64,000 bases of DNA from XN24 sp047921395. GTDB taxonomy: Bacteria; Pseudomonadota; Gammaproteobacteria; Steroidobacterales; XN24. How positions within the stretch are numbered: position 1 is the stretch's first letter; every line of letters begins with the position of its first letter. Below the pieces are notes generated by a model. The model searched no databases. It was not told the origin of the DNA and was given only the letters and a program-made list of their open reading frames with translations. Below are positions 1 through 6,468 of the stretch, one piece after another. The stretch lies in NCBI GenBank assembly GCA_047921395.1, contig JBLRWH010000003.1, positions 1 to 64,000 of the forward strand, read 5' to 3'. Made by a program: the position numbers and the translations under genes.

Positions 1-133
1 CGCCGGCCGGCAGGCCGTCCAGCGCCGCGCGCGCCTGTGCCCAGCTGAAGGATTCGCTCAGCTGCCGGTAGTCGCCGACGGTCGGTTTCGGCCCGGTCGG
101 CCCGGCGCGTTTCCGGATCGCGCGATGGCTCAT
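1..133 (-). CDS. AMP-dependent acyl/acetyl-CoA synthetase family protein, N-terminal fragment
   Basis: This is the first 44 codons of a gene that runs off the left edge of the window. It starts at the ATG at 133-131, behind a good ribosome binding site (AGGGAGCGGAG directly upstream). The visible peptide begins MSHRAIRKRAGPTGPKPTVG and ends in SFSWAQARAALDGLPAG. The last stretch resembles the N-terminal segment before the AMP-binding domain in acetyl-CoA-synthetase-like ligases, which activate a carboxylate as acyl-AMP and transfer it to CoA. No catalytic motif lies inside the window, so the family call rests on a short similarity only. About 100 bp upstream on the same strand lies the terminator of a putative small RNA, so the gene probably has its own promoter in 134-230. 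Confidence 0.5.
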   Translation of the reverse strand, partial: MSHRAIRKRAGPTGPKPTVGDYRQLSESFSWAQARAALDGLPAG

Positions 134-230
134 CTCCGCTCCCTGGAGTCGGGGCGAAGCAGCCCCGGCCCATCCCTGAAGCTAGCCCTGTGAGACCCGT
201 ATTGCCGTCAGGAAAAGTACGGAGAACGCC

Positions 231-265
231 AAGAAAAAGGCCCCCGAACTTGCGTTCTGGGGGCC
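231..265 (-). terminator. Intrinsic terminator of the putative sRNA
   Basis: On the minus strand, a GC-rich stem (GGCCCCC pairing with GGGGGCC, continued by GAAC/GTTC after a one-base bulge, loop around TTGC) is followed directly by CTTTTTCTT. This is a textbook rho-independent terminator. It is the 3' Hfq-type end expected of a small RNA, and it lies about 205 bp beyond the stop codon of the upstream protein gene. Confidence 0.85.
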
Positions 266-376
266 TAAACCAAGAGGAGAGTGTCGGGAGCCGGAGACCA
301 ACTGGACCTGAAACCGGCCGGCGATGCCTCCCTGGCGTACCGGCCGGCGCCACATCCGTATGGTCTCGACTGCCGT
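231..376 (-). ncRNA. Putative FNR-regulated small RNA (about 145 nt)
   Basis: A self-contained transcription unit lies between two minus-strand genes. A predicted class II FNR-type promoter at 382-423 would start transcription near 376, and a strong intrinsic terminator ends it at 231. No credible reading frame fits. The one ORF across it has its ATG (382-380) inside the -10 box, upstream of the predicted start, and reads through the terminator. The RNA can fold: GAGACCA (367-361) pairs with TGGTCTC (300-294) and encloses a GC-rich hairpin with GGCCGG/CCGGCC arms and AGGGA in its loop. A pyrimidine-rich stretch, CTCTCCTCTTG (281-271), lies between this fold and the terminator and is complementary to Shine-Dalgarno sequences, a common seed in regulatory RNAs. 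I recognise no known family. By analogy with E. coli FnrS or Pseudomonas PhrS it could repress mRNAs under low oxygen; targets are unknown. Confidence 0.6.
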
Positions 377-381
377 GATCA

Positions 382-423
382 TTTATATGATTGCTGCAGC
401 GCAGTAACATTGACTTGGGTCAA
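382..423 (-). promoter_or_regulatory. FNR/ANR-type box and -10 element (class II anaerobic promoter)
   Basis: The 14-mer TTGACCCAAGTCAA (423-410, minus strand) is a perfect dyad matching the FNR/ANR/DNR consensus TTGAY-N4-RTCAA. Counting from its centre as -41.5, the hexamer TATAAA (387-382) falls exactly at -12 to -7, as required for a class II FNR-activated promoter. No separate -35 is needed. Transcription would start near 376-373 and run into the putative sRNA. The box is 47 bp past the stop of the 470-1603 gene. Confidence 0.7.
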
Positions 424-469
424 TTTCAAGGCCGAATGCGGAAACTCCCTAGATCAGGCCCGGAGAGGC

Positions 470-1603
470 TCACTGGCCCGGTGCGCCGGCCGTTCCCGGG
501 CGAAAACGGTAGACGTGGTAGGGGCCGTGCCCCTCGATGTGGGTGCGGGTTCGCAGCACGACATCCGGCAGCGCGCTGTCCGCCAGGTAAAGCCAGCCGT
601 TCGGTCCGAACGACAGGCCGTCCGCCCACCGGATGCGGGGTGACTTGACGATTGTCGTCAGCTGTCCGTCCGGGGCCATGCGCAACACCGCGCCGTGCTC
701 GACGTCCGTGAGGTAGACGTTGCCGGACAGGTCGGCCGACAGGCCGTCGCTCAGGACCTTCCGGCCAAGGGCCTCGACACGCTCGCCGAGCTCGGTGTCG
801 GAGAGCTGCTCGTCCAGCAATGCACTGGTGGCGATGCGGTACAAGGTATCGTGCGCCATGGCCCCGAAAGCCAGCCATTGCCCGGTGGGATCGAGCGCGA
901 TGCCGTCCAGGCCGGGCTTCATCGGCAGGAGCCCGCCCACGAACCGCATCTCGCGGATCGGCGTCCGGATCACCCAGTCCTGGGCCTGGACCGAGGCGTG
1001 GCCGTCCAGCAGGCGGCGAGACCTGCGCGTGGCGGTGTCGTAGACGACCAGCGCGGGCGACTTGCGCCAGATGCTGGTATCGGCGATGAAGACGAACCGG
1101 CCGGCCGGATCCACCTGTAGATCCTGCAGAAACGAGCCGCGCGGGGCGATGCTGCGGGGGAAGACATGCTCGTGTGTCACGAGGCCGCTGGCCAGGTCGA
1201 TCGCCACGATGCGTGGGCGGCCGAAGCCATGATTGGCGGGATCGATGACCCACAGGCGATCCCGCCGGTCGATCGCCATGCCGAGCGGAGTTTCGAAGAG
1301 CGCGTCCTGGATTCCCTGCGCCGGGAACGCCTCGGCCCTGCCGTCGCGCCACTCGAGCACGCGCGGGCCCTCCGGCCGGGCCTCGGGGTGCACAGTGAAG
1401 AAGACCCGGCCGGTCGCGCTGACGGCGACGTTGCCGAGCGGCTCCGGGTACGACAATACCCTCTCGACGCCCTCCTCGCTGACCAGGGGTGGCGTGGTCA
1501 GGTCACCGTAGTTCGTCCCCCCGCCGAAATACAGGCGCAGCCCGCCGAGCGCCAGTGCGGCGACGAGCAACAGGAAGACTATGAATTTGAGTATTTTGTT
1601 CAT
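470..1603 (-). CDS. Membrane-anchored SMP-30 / major royal jelly protein-like beta-propeller
   Basis: 377 aa. The N-terminus has a hydrophobic segment (about residues 5-27, IVFLLLVAALALGGLRLYF) that is either an uncleaved anchor or a signal peptide, so the enzyme domain should face the periplasm. The rest has repeated blade motifs such as GNVAVSATGRVFFTVHP, FETPLGMAIDRRDRLWVID, KPGLDGIALDPTGQWLAFG and LSDGLSADLSGNVYLTD. These are typical of the six-bladed beta-propellers of the strictosidine synthase, gluconolactonase and MRJP/yellow families. Such proteins often act as lactonases or bind small molecules at a central metal, but the substrate cannot be read from sequence. The gene stands alone between a small regulatory unit and a signalling cluster. 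Confidence 0.8.
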   Translation of the reverse strand: MNKILKFIVFLLLVAALALGGLRLYFGGGTNYGDLTTPPLVSEEGVERVLSYPEPLGNVAVSATGRVFFTVHPEARPEGPRVLEWRDGRAEAFPAQGIQDALFETPLGMAIDRRDRLWVIDPANHGFGRPRIVAIDLASGLVTHEHVFPRSIAPRGSFLQDLQVDPAGRFVFIADTSIWRKSPALVVYDTATRRSRRLLDGHASVQAQDWVIRTPIREMRFVGGLLPMKPGLDGIALDPTGQWLAFGAMAHDTLYRIATSALLDEQLSDTELGERVEALGRKVLSDGLSADLSGNVYLTDVEHGAVLRMAPDGQLTTIVKSPRIRWADGLSFGPNGWLYLADSALPDVVLRTRTHIEGHGPYHVYRFRPGTAGAPGQ

Positions 1604-1714
1604 GGCGGCAGATGATCTCGCGGCAGCTTAGGCGCGCCGCTCGCAGGCCGGAACGAACTGCGTCACAAAGTGACGCAAATTATCAGTACCGCGGCGGGAG
1701 CAGGGGATAAAGCG

Positions 1715-2143
1715 TCAGGCGCCGGGATGTTCGAGCGCATCGCGGACCCGCCGCAGCAGGACCCGGTCGATGACCGGCTTCTGGATGAAGTCCATCGCGC
1801 CGGCCCGGATCGCGCCCACGGCGGTCGCGACATCGGGTTCGCCGGCCAGCATGATCGTGGGTGCCCGGCAGCCGCGCGCGCGGAGCGCCTGCAACAGTTC
1901 GAGTCCGCTCATGCCCGGAAGCTCGAGGCTGGCCACGATCATCGCGACCGACAGGTCATCCATGGTGGCCAGCAGCGCTTCCGCCGAATCGAAGGCGCTG
2001 ACGGCATGCTGGAGGTGGCTCAACAGTTGCGAAAGCGCCTCCCGCTCACGGGGATCACTTTCGACGACGCAGATGGTCGACTGCTGTGCCGCAGCGCTGC
2101 TTCCCGAAACTGGGGCCATTTTGTTCCGAACCGGACGAGGCAA
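1715..2143 (-). CDS. Single-domain receiver lacking the phosphoacceptor Asp
   Basis: 142 aa, a CheY-like receiver fold with no output domain. Aligned with the neighbouring FixJ-like regulator, its loop VASLELPGMSGLEL has Ser72 where VLDIRMPGMTGLEL has the phosphorylated Asp. The conserved Thr/Ser of the next strand is Ala100 (IMLAG for IFITG). The acidic pair is reduced to ESD, but the Lys of FIQKP (about 122) is kept. It therefore probably cannot be phosphorylated in the usual way, and may be an allosteric partner or decoy for the adjacent FixL/FixJ-like pair. The start could also be the second Met at 2119. The gene is 129 bp downstream of the FixJ-like gene on the same strand, so it may be cotranscribed or have its own promoter. 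Confidence 0.75.
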   Translation of the reverse strand: MPRPVRNKMAPVSGSSAAAQQSTICVVESDPREREALSQLLSHLQHAVSAFDSAEALLATMDDLSVAMIVASLELPGMSGLELLQALRARGCRAPTIMLAGEPDVATAVGAIRAGAMDFIQKPVIDRVLLRRVRDALEHPGA

Positions 2144-2272
2144 GCGGGTTCGCCAGCCCTGCCGGGGCCGACGTCCTCTGTGATGTTCTTATTTTCGCTC
2201 TGCGAGTATTGAAACTCGCCGCGAGCAAAGGAATACGAACATCTACCTAAGCCCCGGGTCGGAGGCCGGGGG

Positions 2273-2896
2273 TCATGCGCCGGCCTGGTTCTCCGCCACC
2301 ATGACCATGCGGACGAGATGGGCCAGGGAATTGGCCTGCATCTTCTCCATCACGCGCGCCCGGTGAATCTCGACCGTGCGCTGGCTGACGCCCAGGTCGC
2401 CCGCGATGACCTTGTTGGCCTTGCCCAGCACGACCTCGCCCATGACCTGCTTCTCGCGCGCGGTCAGGCTGTCGATCCGGTCCATGATCTGAAGCCGCTC
2501 GAGCTCGCCCTCGCGCTGTTCGGCAGCTTGCTTTATGGCGTCGTTGATGCGGTCGACGAGCTCCTGGTCCTGGAACGGCTTCTGCAGGAAGTCCACGGCC
2601 CCCAGGCGGACGGCCTCTACGGCCATGGGAATGTCGCCATGCCCTGTGATGAATACGATGGGGATATTGCAGCCGATCTCGGCGAGGTGCTTCTGCAGCT
2701 CGAGACCCGTCATGCCGGGCATGCGGATATCGAGTACGAGACAGCCGTAGTCTCGCGGATCGAAGGCCTTGAGGAATTCCCTGGCGCTCGCGTAGCACCG
2801 CGCACGGTAGCCCACGGAGCGCAGCAGCAGCCCCAGCGAGTCCCGAACCGCCTCGTCGTCGTCAACGATGAAAACTGTCGCCTCGCTTGACGCCAT
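2273..2896 (-). CDS. fixJ: FixJ-family response regulator (receiver + LuxR-type HTH)
   Basis: 207 aa, the usual length for FixJ/TodT/StyR regulators. The receiver spans residues 1-125, with the acidic pocket VDDDE (11-15), phosphoacceptor Asp56 (VLDIRMPG), FITGHGD and FLQKPF. A linker leads to a LuxR/GerE helix-turn-helix that begins at SLTAREKQVM (about 142) and contains QRTVEIHRARVMEKM. It overlaps the stop codon of the kinase gene by one base (TAATG), so the two are translationally coupled and form a cognate pair. Phosphorylated FixJ-type proteins activate genes for microaerobic or aromatic metabolism. The heme-like PAS of the partner favours an oxygen-responsive role, and direct targets are not evident here. 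Confidence 0.85.
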   Translation of the reverse strand: MASSEATVFIVDDDEAVRDSLGLLLRSVGYRARCYASAREFLKAFDPRDYGCLVLDIRMPGMTGLELQKHLAEIGCNIPIVFITGHGDIPMAVEAVRLGAVDFLQKPFQDQELVDRINDAIKQAAEQREGELERLQIMDRIDSLTAREKQVMGEVVLGKANKVIAGDLGVSQRTVEIHRARVMEKMQANSLAHLVRMVMVAENQAGA

Positions 2897-5223
2897 TATT
2901 CCTCCTCCGGTGCCGTGGGAAGCCTGATCCTGAAAATACTGCCGCCTGATGGGTGCGAATCGTATCGCAGTGTGCCGCCGTGCGCCTCAATGATGGATCG
3001 GCTGAGCGAGAGCCCGAGCCCCATGCCCTCCGGCTTGGTGGTGAAAAACGGCTCGAAAAGCTGCTCGAGCATGGTGTCCGGCACGCCCGGTCCCGCGTCC
3101 TCGACCGCCAGCTCGACCTCGTCGTCGCCCAGCGCCTCGGTGCGGATGACCAGGCTGCGCACCTCGGGCGCGCATGCATTCATGGCCTCGACGGCGTTGC
3201 GTGTCAGGTTGAGCAGCACCTGCTGCAGCTGGATCCCGTCGACCTGCACTCTCGGCAAGTCGCTCTGGCACTGCAGCCGCAGGTCCACCTCGTGGGAACG
3301 GCAGTCCATCTCCACCAGGGGGAGGATTTCCTGGATGAGCTCGTTCGCCTCGCGATTCCTGCGGTCGGGGGTGTGCCGCCGGACGAAGGCGCGCAGGCGA
3401 TGGATCACGTCCCCTGCGCGCCGCGCCTGCGCCGTCACCCGGCCAAGCACCTGTCCGAGTTCCTCTGCGTCCATGTCCCCCGCCGCCATCAGGCGCTGGC
3501 AGGCCTGCGTGTAGTTCGCGATTGCCGCCAGCGGCTGGTTAAGCTCGTGCGCGATCCCGGCCGCCATCTCGCCCAGCGTGCCGAGCCGTGCGACATGCGC
3601 CAGACGTTCGCGCTGCTTCCTGGCTTCCATTTCCGCCAGCACGACGTCGGTGCGGTCGAGAATCTGGCTGATGATCAGCAGCGGCTTGCCCGCATGGTCG
3701 GCGATGACGCTGAGGTGGACCAGCGCGTGCACGATCGAGCCGTCCTTGTGAATGAAACGCTTGTCATACTTGACGGTGTCTGCGCCGTCGAGCAGGACGT
3801 GGAAGTGGCGCAGCGTGTCGTCGATTTCCTCGGGCGGCGTGACGTCACGCACCGAGCGGGCCAGCAGCTCGCCCTCGGTATAACCCAGCATGTTGCACAG
3901 CGACTGGTTCACCGAGAGATAGCGACCGTCGATCTCGTGCGCAGCGGAGAGCGTTGCCATGCCGACCGGCGCGCGCCGGAAGATGAGCCGTAACTCCTCC
4001 TCGGCCTGGCGGAGTTGCACCTCCGTCTCGCGCTGCTCGGTGACGTCCTCGCCGGCGCTCAGCACGCCGTTGATGCGCCCGCGCTCGTCCCTGAGGAACT
4101 GGTTGCGCCAGAAGACGCGGCGCGTGTGGCCGCTGCGGGTCAGCACCGGCCCCTCGAGGAGACTGAAGCCCGACTCCTGCCCCGCGAGCGCCTCTTCGAA
4201 CAGGATTCGCGAGCGTCCCGCGAAGCCTGGCGGCTGGCATGCCGCGAAGAAGTCCTTGCCGAGCAGCTCGTGCTCCGGATAGCCGAACAGTTCGCAGGCC
4301 TTGCGATTGACCAGCGTGATGCGGCCGGAACGGTCGACCGCGATCACCATCACGTTGACGAGGTCGAGGTAGCGCTGGGCCCGGTCGCGCTCCCTGCGGA
4401 GCGCCTCTTCCGCGTGCCGGCGGAAGGTCTGGTCCAGGATGGTGCCCTGGATGCGGCAGCCGCCACGCAACTCGTCCGTGACGATCTGGTAAATGGTCTG
4501 GATATGGCGCACCGTGCCGTCCGGCCGGATGATCCGGTACTCCAGTTCGCCGCCGCCGGACACCTTTTTCATATCCTCGGCCAGGCGCGCCTCGACCCGT
4601 TCCAGGTCGTCCGGGTGCGCGAAGCGGCGCGCGAACTCGCCAGGCCCCATGGTGGGCTGGTCGGGATCGAGGCCGACGATGCGGTAGAACTCGTCGGACC
4701 AGAAATTGGCTCCGGGCTCGGGCCAGTTGCCCTCGAAGCTCCCGACGTGGGCCAGCGCCTGCGCGGTCAGCAGGTTGGTCTCGACGCGGTGCAGCCGCGC
4801 CTCGGCGGCCACGCGCGCGCTGATGTCCCGGACGATGCCGATGAAGCTGGCCATGCCTTCGCCGTCGACCTGGCCCACGGAGACTTCCGCCGGGAACGTC
4901 GAACCGTCCTTGCGGCAGGCCTCGACCTCGCGGGGCGCGAGCATGAACCGGGCCTCGCCGGTCTGCTGGTACCGCCTTATGTAGTCGTCGTGGTTGGCCC
5001 TGAAGGGGGTCGGCATGAGCAGCGAGATGTTCTGGCCGACGATCTCGCCGGCGCGATAGCCGAAGACCCGTTCGGCGCCCGCGTTGAATGACTCGATGAT
5101 GCCCTCGCCGTCGATCAGCACGACCGCGTCCGGCGTGGCGTCCAGCAGCGCGGCGAGCCGGCTCTCGGCACGTCCGTCGGTATGCTGAACAGCGGCTGCC
5201 GGCTTGGAATCGCGGATGTTCAT
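2896..5223 (-). CDS. fixL: FixL-like multi-PAS sensor histidine kinase, probable heme oxygen sensor
   Basis: 775 aa, soluble, with no membrane segment. Four PAS domains are visible: residues about 20-140, 150-270, 285-405 and 410-535. They are followed by a HisKA helix with IAHELNQPL (phospho-His about 558) and an HATPase domain with NLTRNAVEAM, EDAGPGVP and GMGLGLSLSRS. The first PAS closely follows the Bradyrhizobium FixL heme PAS. His78 in NHDDYIRRY matches the heme-ligating His200, and Arg84 and Arg98 match Arg206 and Arg220, the latter involved in oxygen signalling. This is stronger evidence than family membership that the protein binds heme and senses O2. It should phosphorylate the FixJ-like product encoded immediately downstream. 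TodS/StyS-like kinases are an alternative, but they lack these heme residues as a set. Confidence 0.82.
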   Translation of the reverse strand: MNIRDSKPAAAVQHTDGRAESRLAALLDATPDAVVLIDGEGIIESFNAGAERVFGYRAGEIVGQNISLLMPTPFRANHDDYIRRYQQTGEARFMLAPREVEACRKDGSTFPAEVSVGQVDGEGMASFIGIVRDISARVAAEARLHRVETNLLTAQALAHVGSFEGNWPEPGANFWSDEFYRIVGLDPDQPTMGPGEFARRFAHPDDLERVEARLAEDMKKVSGGGELEYRIIRPDGTVRHIQTIYQIVTDELRGGCRIQGTILDQTFRRHAEEALRRERDRAQRYLDLVNVMVIAVDRSGRITLVNRKACELFGYPEHELLGKDFFAACQPPGFAGRSRILFEEALAGQESGFSLLEGPVLTRSGHTRRVFWRNQFLRDERGRINGVLSAGEDVTEQRETEVQLRQAEEELRLIFRRAPVGMATLSAAHEIDGRYLSVNQSLCNMLGYTEGELLARSVRDVTPPEEIDDTLRHFHVLLDGADTVKYDKRFIHKDGSIVHALVHLSVIADHAGKPLLIISQILDRTDVVLAEMEARKQRERLAHVARLGTLGEMAAGIAHELNQPLAAIANYTQACQRLMAAGDMDAEELGQVLGRVTAQARRAGDVIHRLRAFVRRHTPDRRNREANELIQEILPLVEMDCRSHEVDLRLQCQSDLPRVQVDGIQLQQVLLNLTRNAVEAMNACAPEVRSLVIRTEALGDDEVELAVEDAGPGVPDTMLEQLFEPFFTTKPEGMGLGLSLSRSIIEAHGGTLRYDSHPSGGSIFRIRLPTAPEEE

Positions 5224-5366
5224 CGGGCTGGCGGGGGTCCTGTGGGAGCGATCGGGGCCGCGCGGCGCGTGGCCGGTCGGCGTACAGCGGACTAGAATAA
5301 CCGTAGGGCAGAGTCGAAAGCATCCCGGCGCCTGCCGGATGCGCCACGCCCAACGGGAGAATTGCG

Positions 5367-6353
5367 ATGGTGAGCAAGCCCGGAAGAATCGTCGTCGGCA
5401 TGGATCCGCACGCGATCTCGATGGCGGCGGCGGCGCTCGGCGCGCGCCTCGCCGAAGGCATGGATGCCACGCTCGAGTTGTTCATGCCGGTGTACAACTC
5501 GCAGGTTTCCCTGGCCCATTTCGAGAACCGGGAGCACCTGCAGCATGCGCGGGACGCCCTTGTGCGGCGGCACCGGGAGCATCTCGAGGAGCACCTTGCG
5601 TCGGCAGGGATCGGCGGGCGCCCCGAGTGCCATGCGGCATGGGACCACCCGCACGAAGAGGCCCTGATCCGGCGCGTGCTGGAGAGTGCGGCCGACCTGC
5701 TGGTGGTCGAGTTGCCGGCCGGGGAGGCGAGCGGCGGACGTCTATTGTCTGCGCCGCAATGGCAGCTGGTGCGGCATTGTCCCGCGCCGGTGCTGCTGAC
5801 ACGCGGCGGCGCCTGGCGGGAAGCGCCGGTGATCGTCGCAGCGGTCGATCCGGGCGGGCGCCATGGCCGCGGCGACGAACTCGATACCCGCATCCTGAAA
5901 TTCGCCGAGCGGCTTGCGCTGGGCGCAGGCGGGACGGTGCACGCATTCCATGCCTGGGAGCGCACATTGCGCACCCTGATCGGCGGGCGGGAGGAGATGC
6001 TGGCGACGGATCGCCCCGAGACCGGCCTCGAGCAGCGGTATCGCGAGGCCGTCTACTCGGTGCTGGCCGCCGCGGGGGTGGCCCCGGCGCGCGTCTCCCT
6101 GGTCGAAGGCCGGCCGGAGCTGGCCTTGCCGGAATATTGTCGCGGTGTCGCGGCGGATGTCGTGGTGATGGGCGCGATCGCGCGCAACCCGCTCGGCCGG
6201 ATCTTCATCGGCAGCACCGCGGAGCGTGTCCTGGAGCAGCTGCCCTGCGACCTCCTCGTGGTGAAGCCCGGGGCATTCAGGACACCGGTATCCAGCGAAC
6301 GCTGGCCCGCGGAGCAGGCGGCCACGCCGATCCTTGGCGTGCCCGGCATCTGA
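5367..6353 (+). CDS. Tandem universal stress protein (UspE-like)
   Basis: 328 aa, the length of a double Usp protein. The first Usp domain covers about residues 5-150. The second covers about 155-310 and carries the nucleotide-loop motif VVMGAIARNPLGRIFIGST (G-x2-x-G...GST). Usp proteins bind ATP or other ligands and protect cells under starvation, redox and energy stress. The tandem UspE form is tied to the FNR and stringent regulons in enteric bacteria. The ATG at 5367 has GGGAG at the right distance. The gene is divergent from the FixL-like kinase (143-bp spacer), which suggests shared control, but I found no FNR box in that spacer, only a TAGAAT hexamer at 5293-5298 that could be a -10. 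Confidence 0.85.
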   Translation: MVSKPGRIVVGMDPHAISMAAAALGARLAEGMDATLELFMPVYNSQVSLAHFENREHLQHARDALVRRHREHLEEHLASAGIGGRPECHAAWDHPHEEALIRRVLESAADLLVVELPAGEASGGRLLSAPQWQLVRHCPAPVLLTRGGAWREAPVIVAAVDPGGRHGRGDELDTRILKFAERLALGAGGTVHAFHAWERTLRTLIGGREEMLATDRPETGLEQRYREAVYSVLAAAGVAPARVSLVEGRPELALPEYCRGVAADVVVMGAIARNPLGRIFIGSTAERVLEQLPCDLLVVKPGAFRTPVSSERWPAEQAATPILGVPGI

Positions 6354-6468
6354 TCCGGTGCCCGTGGGCGGCGCCGCGTCTCGCGCGAATTCCTGCGCAC
6401 ACGCAACGACGCCGGCGCGGGATCGTGGTAACTTCCGGTTGCCATGGCCATAGGGCACAACGTTTCCG

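Noticed and set aside
182..382. A 66-codon ORF on the minus strand across the sRNA region
   Set aside because: Its ATG lies inside the predicted -10 box and it runs through the terminator hairpin; no ribosome binding site and no protein-like composition.
2214..2272. FixJ-binding-like motif (TTAGGTAG) downstream of the FixJ gene
   Set aside because: Only six of eight positions match the GTAMGTAG consensus, and placement relative to a promoter is unclear.
3845..5974. A 709-codon ORF on the minus strand over the FixL and UspE genes
   Set aside because: It is the shadow of the FixL-like gene in another frame: Arg/Pro/Gly-rich, without motifs, and it overlaps two well-supported genes.
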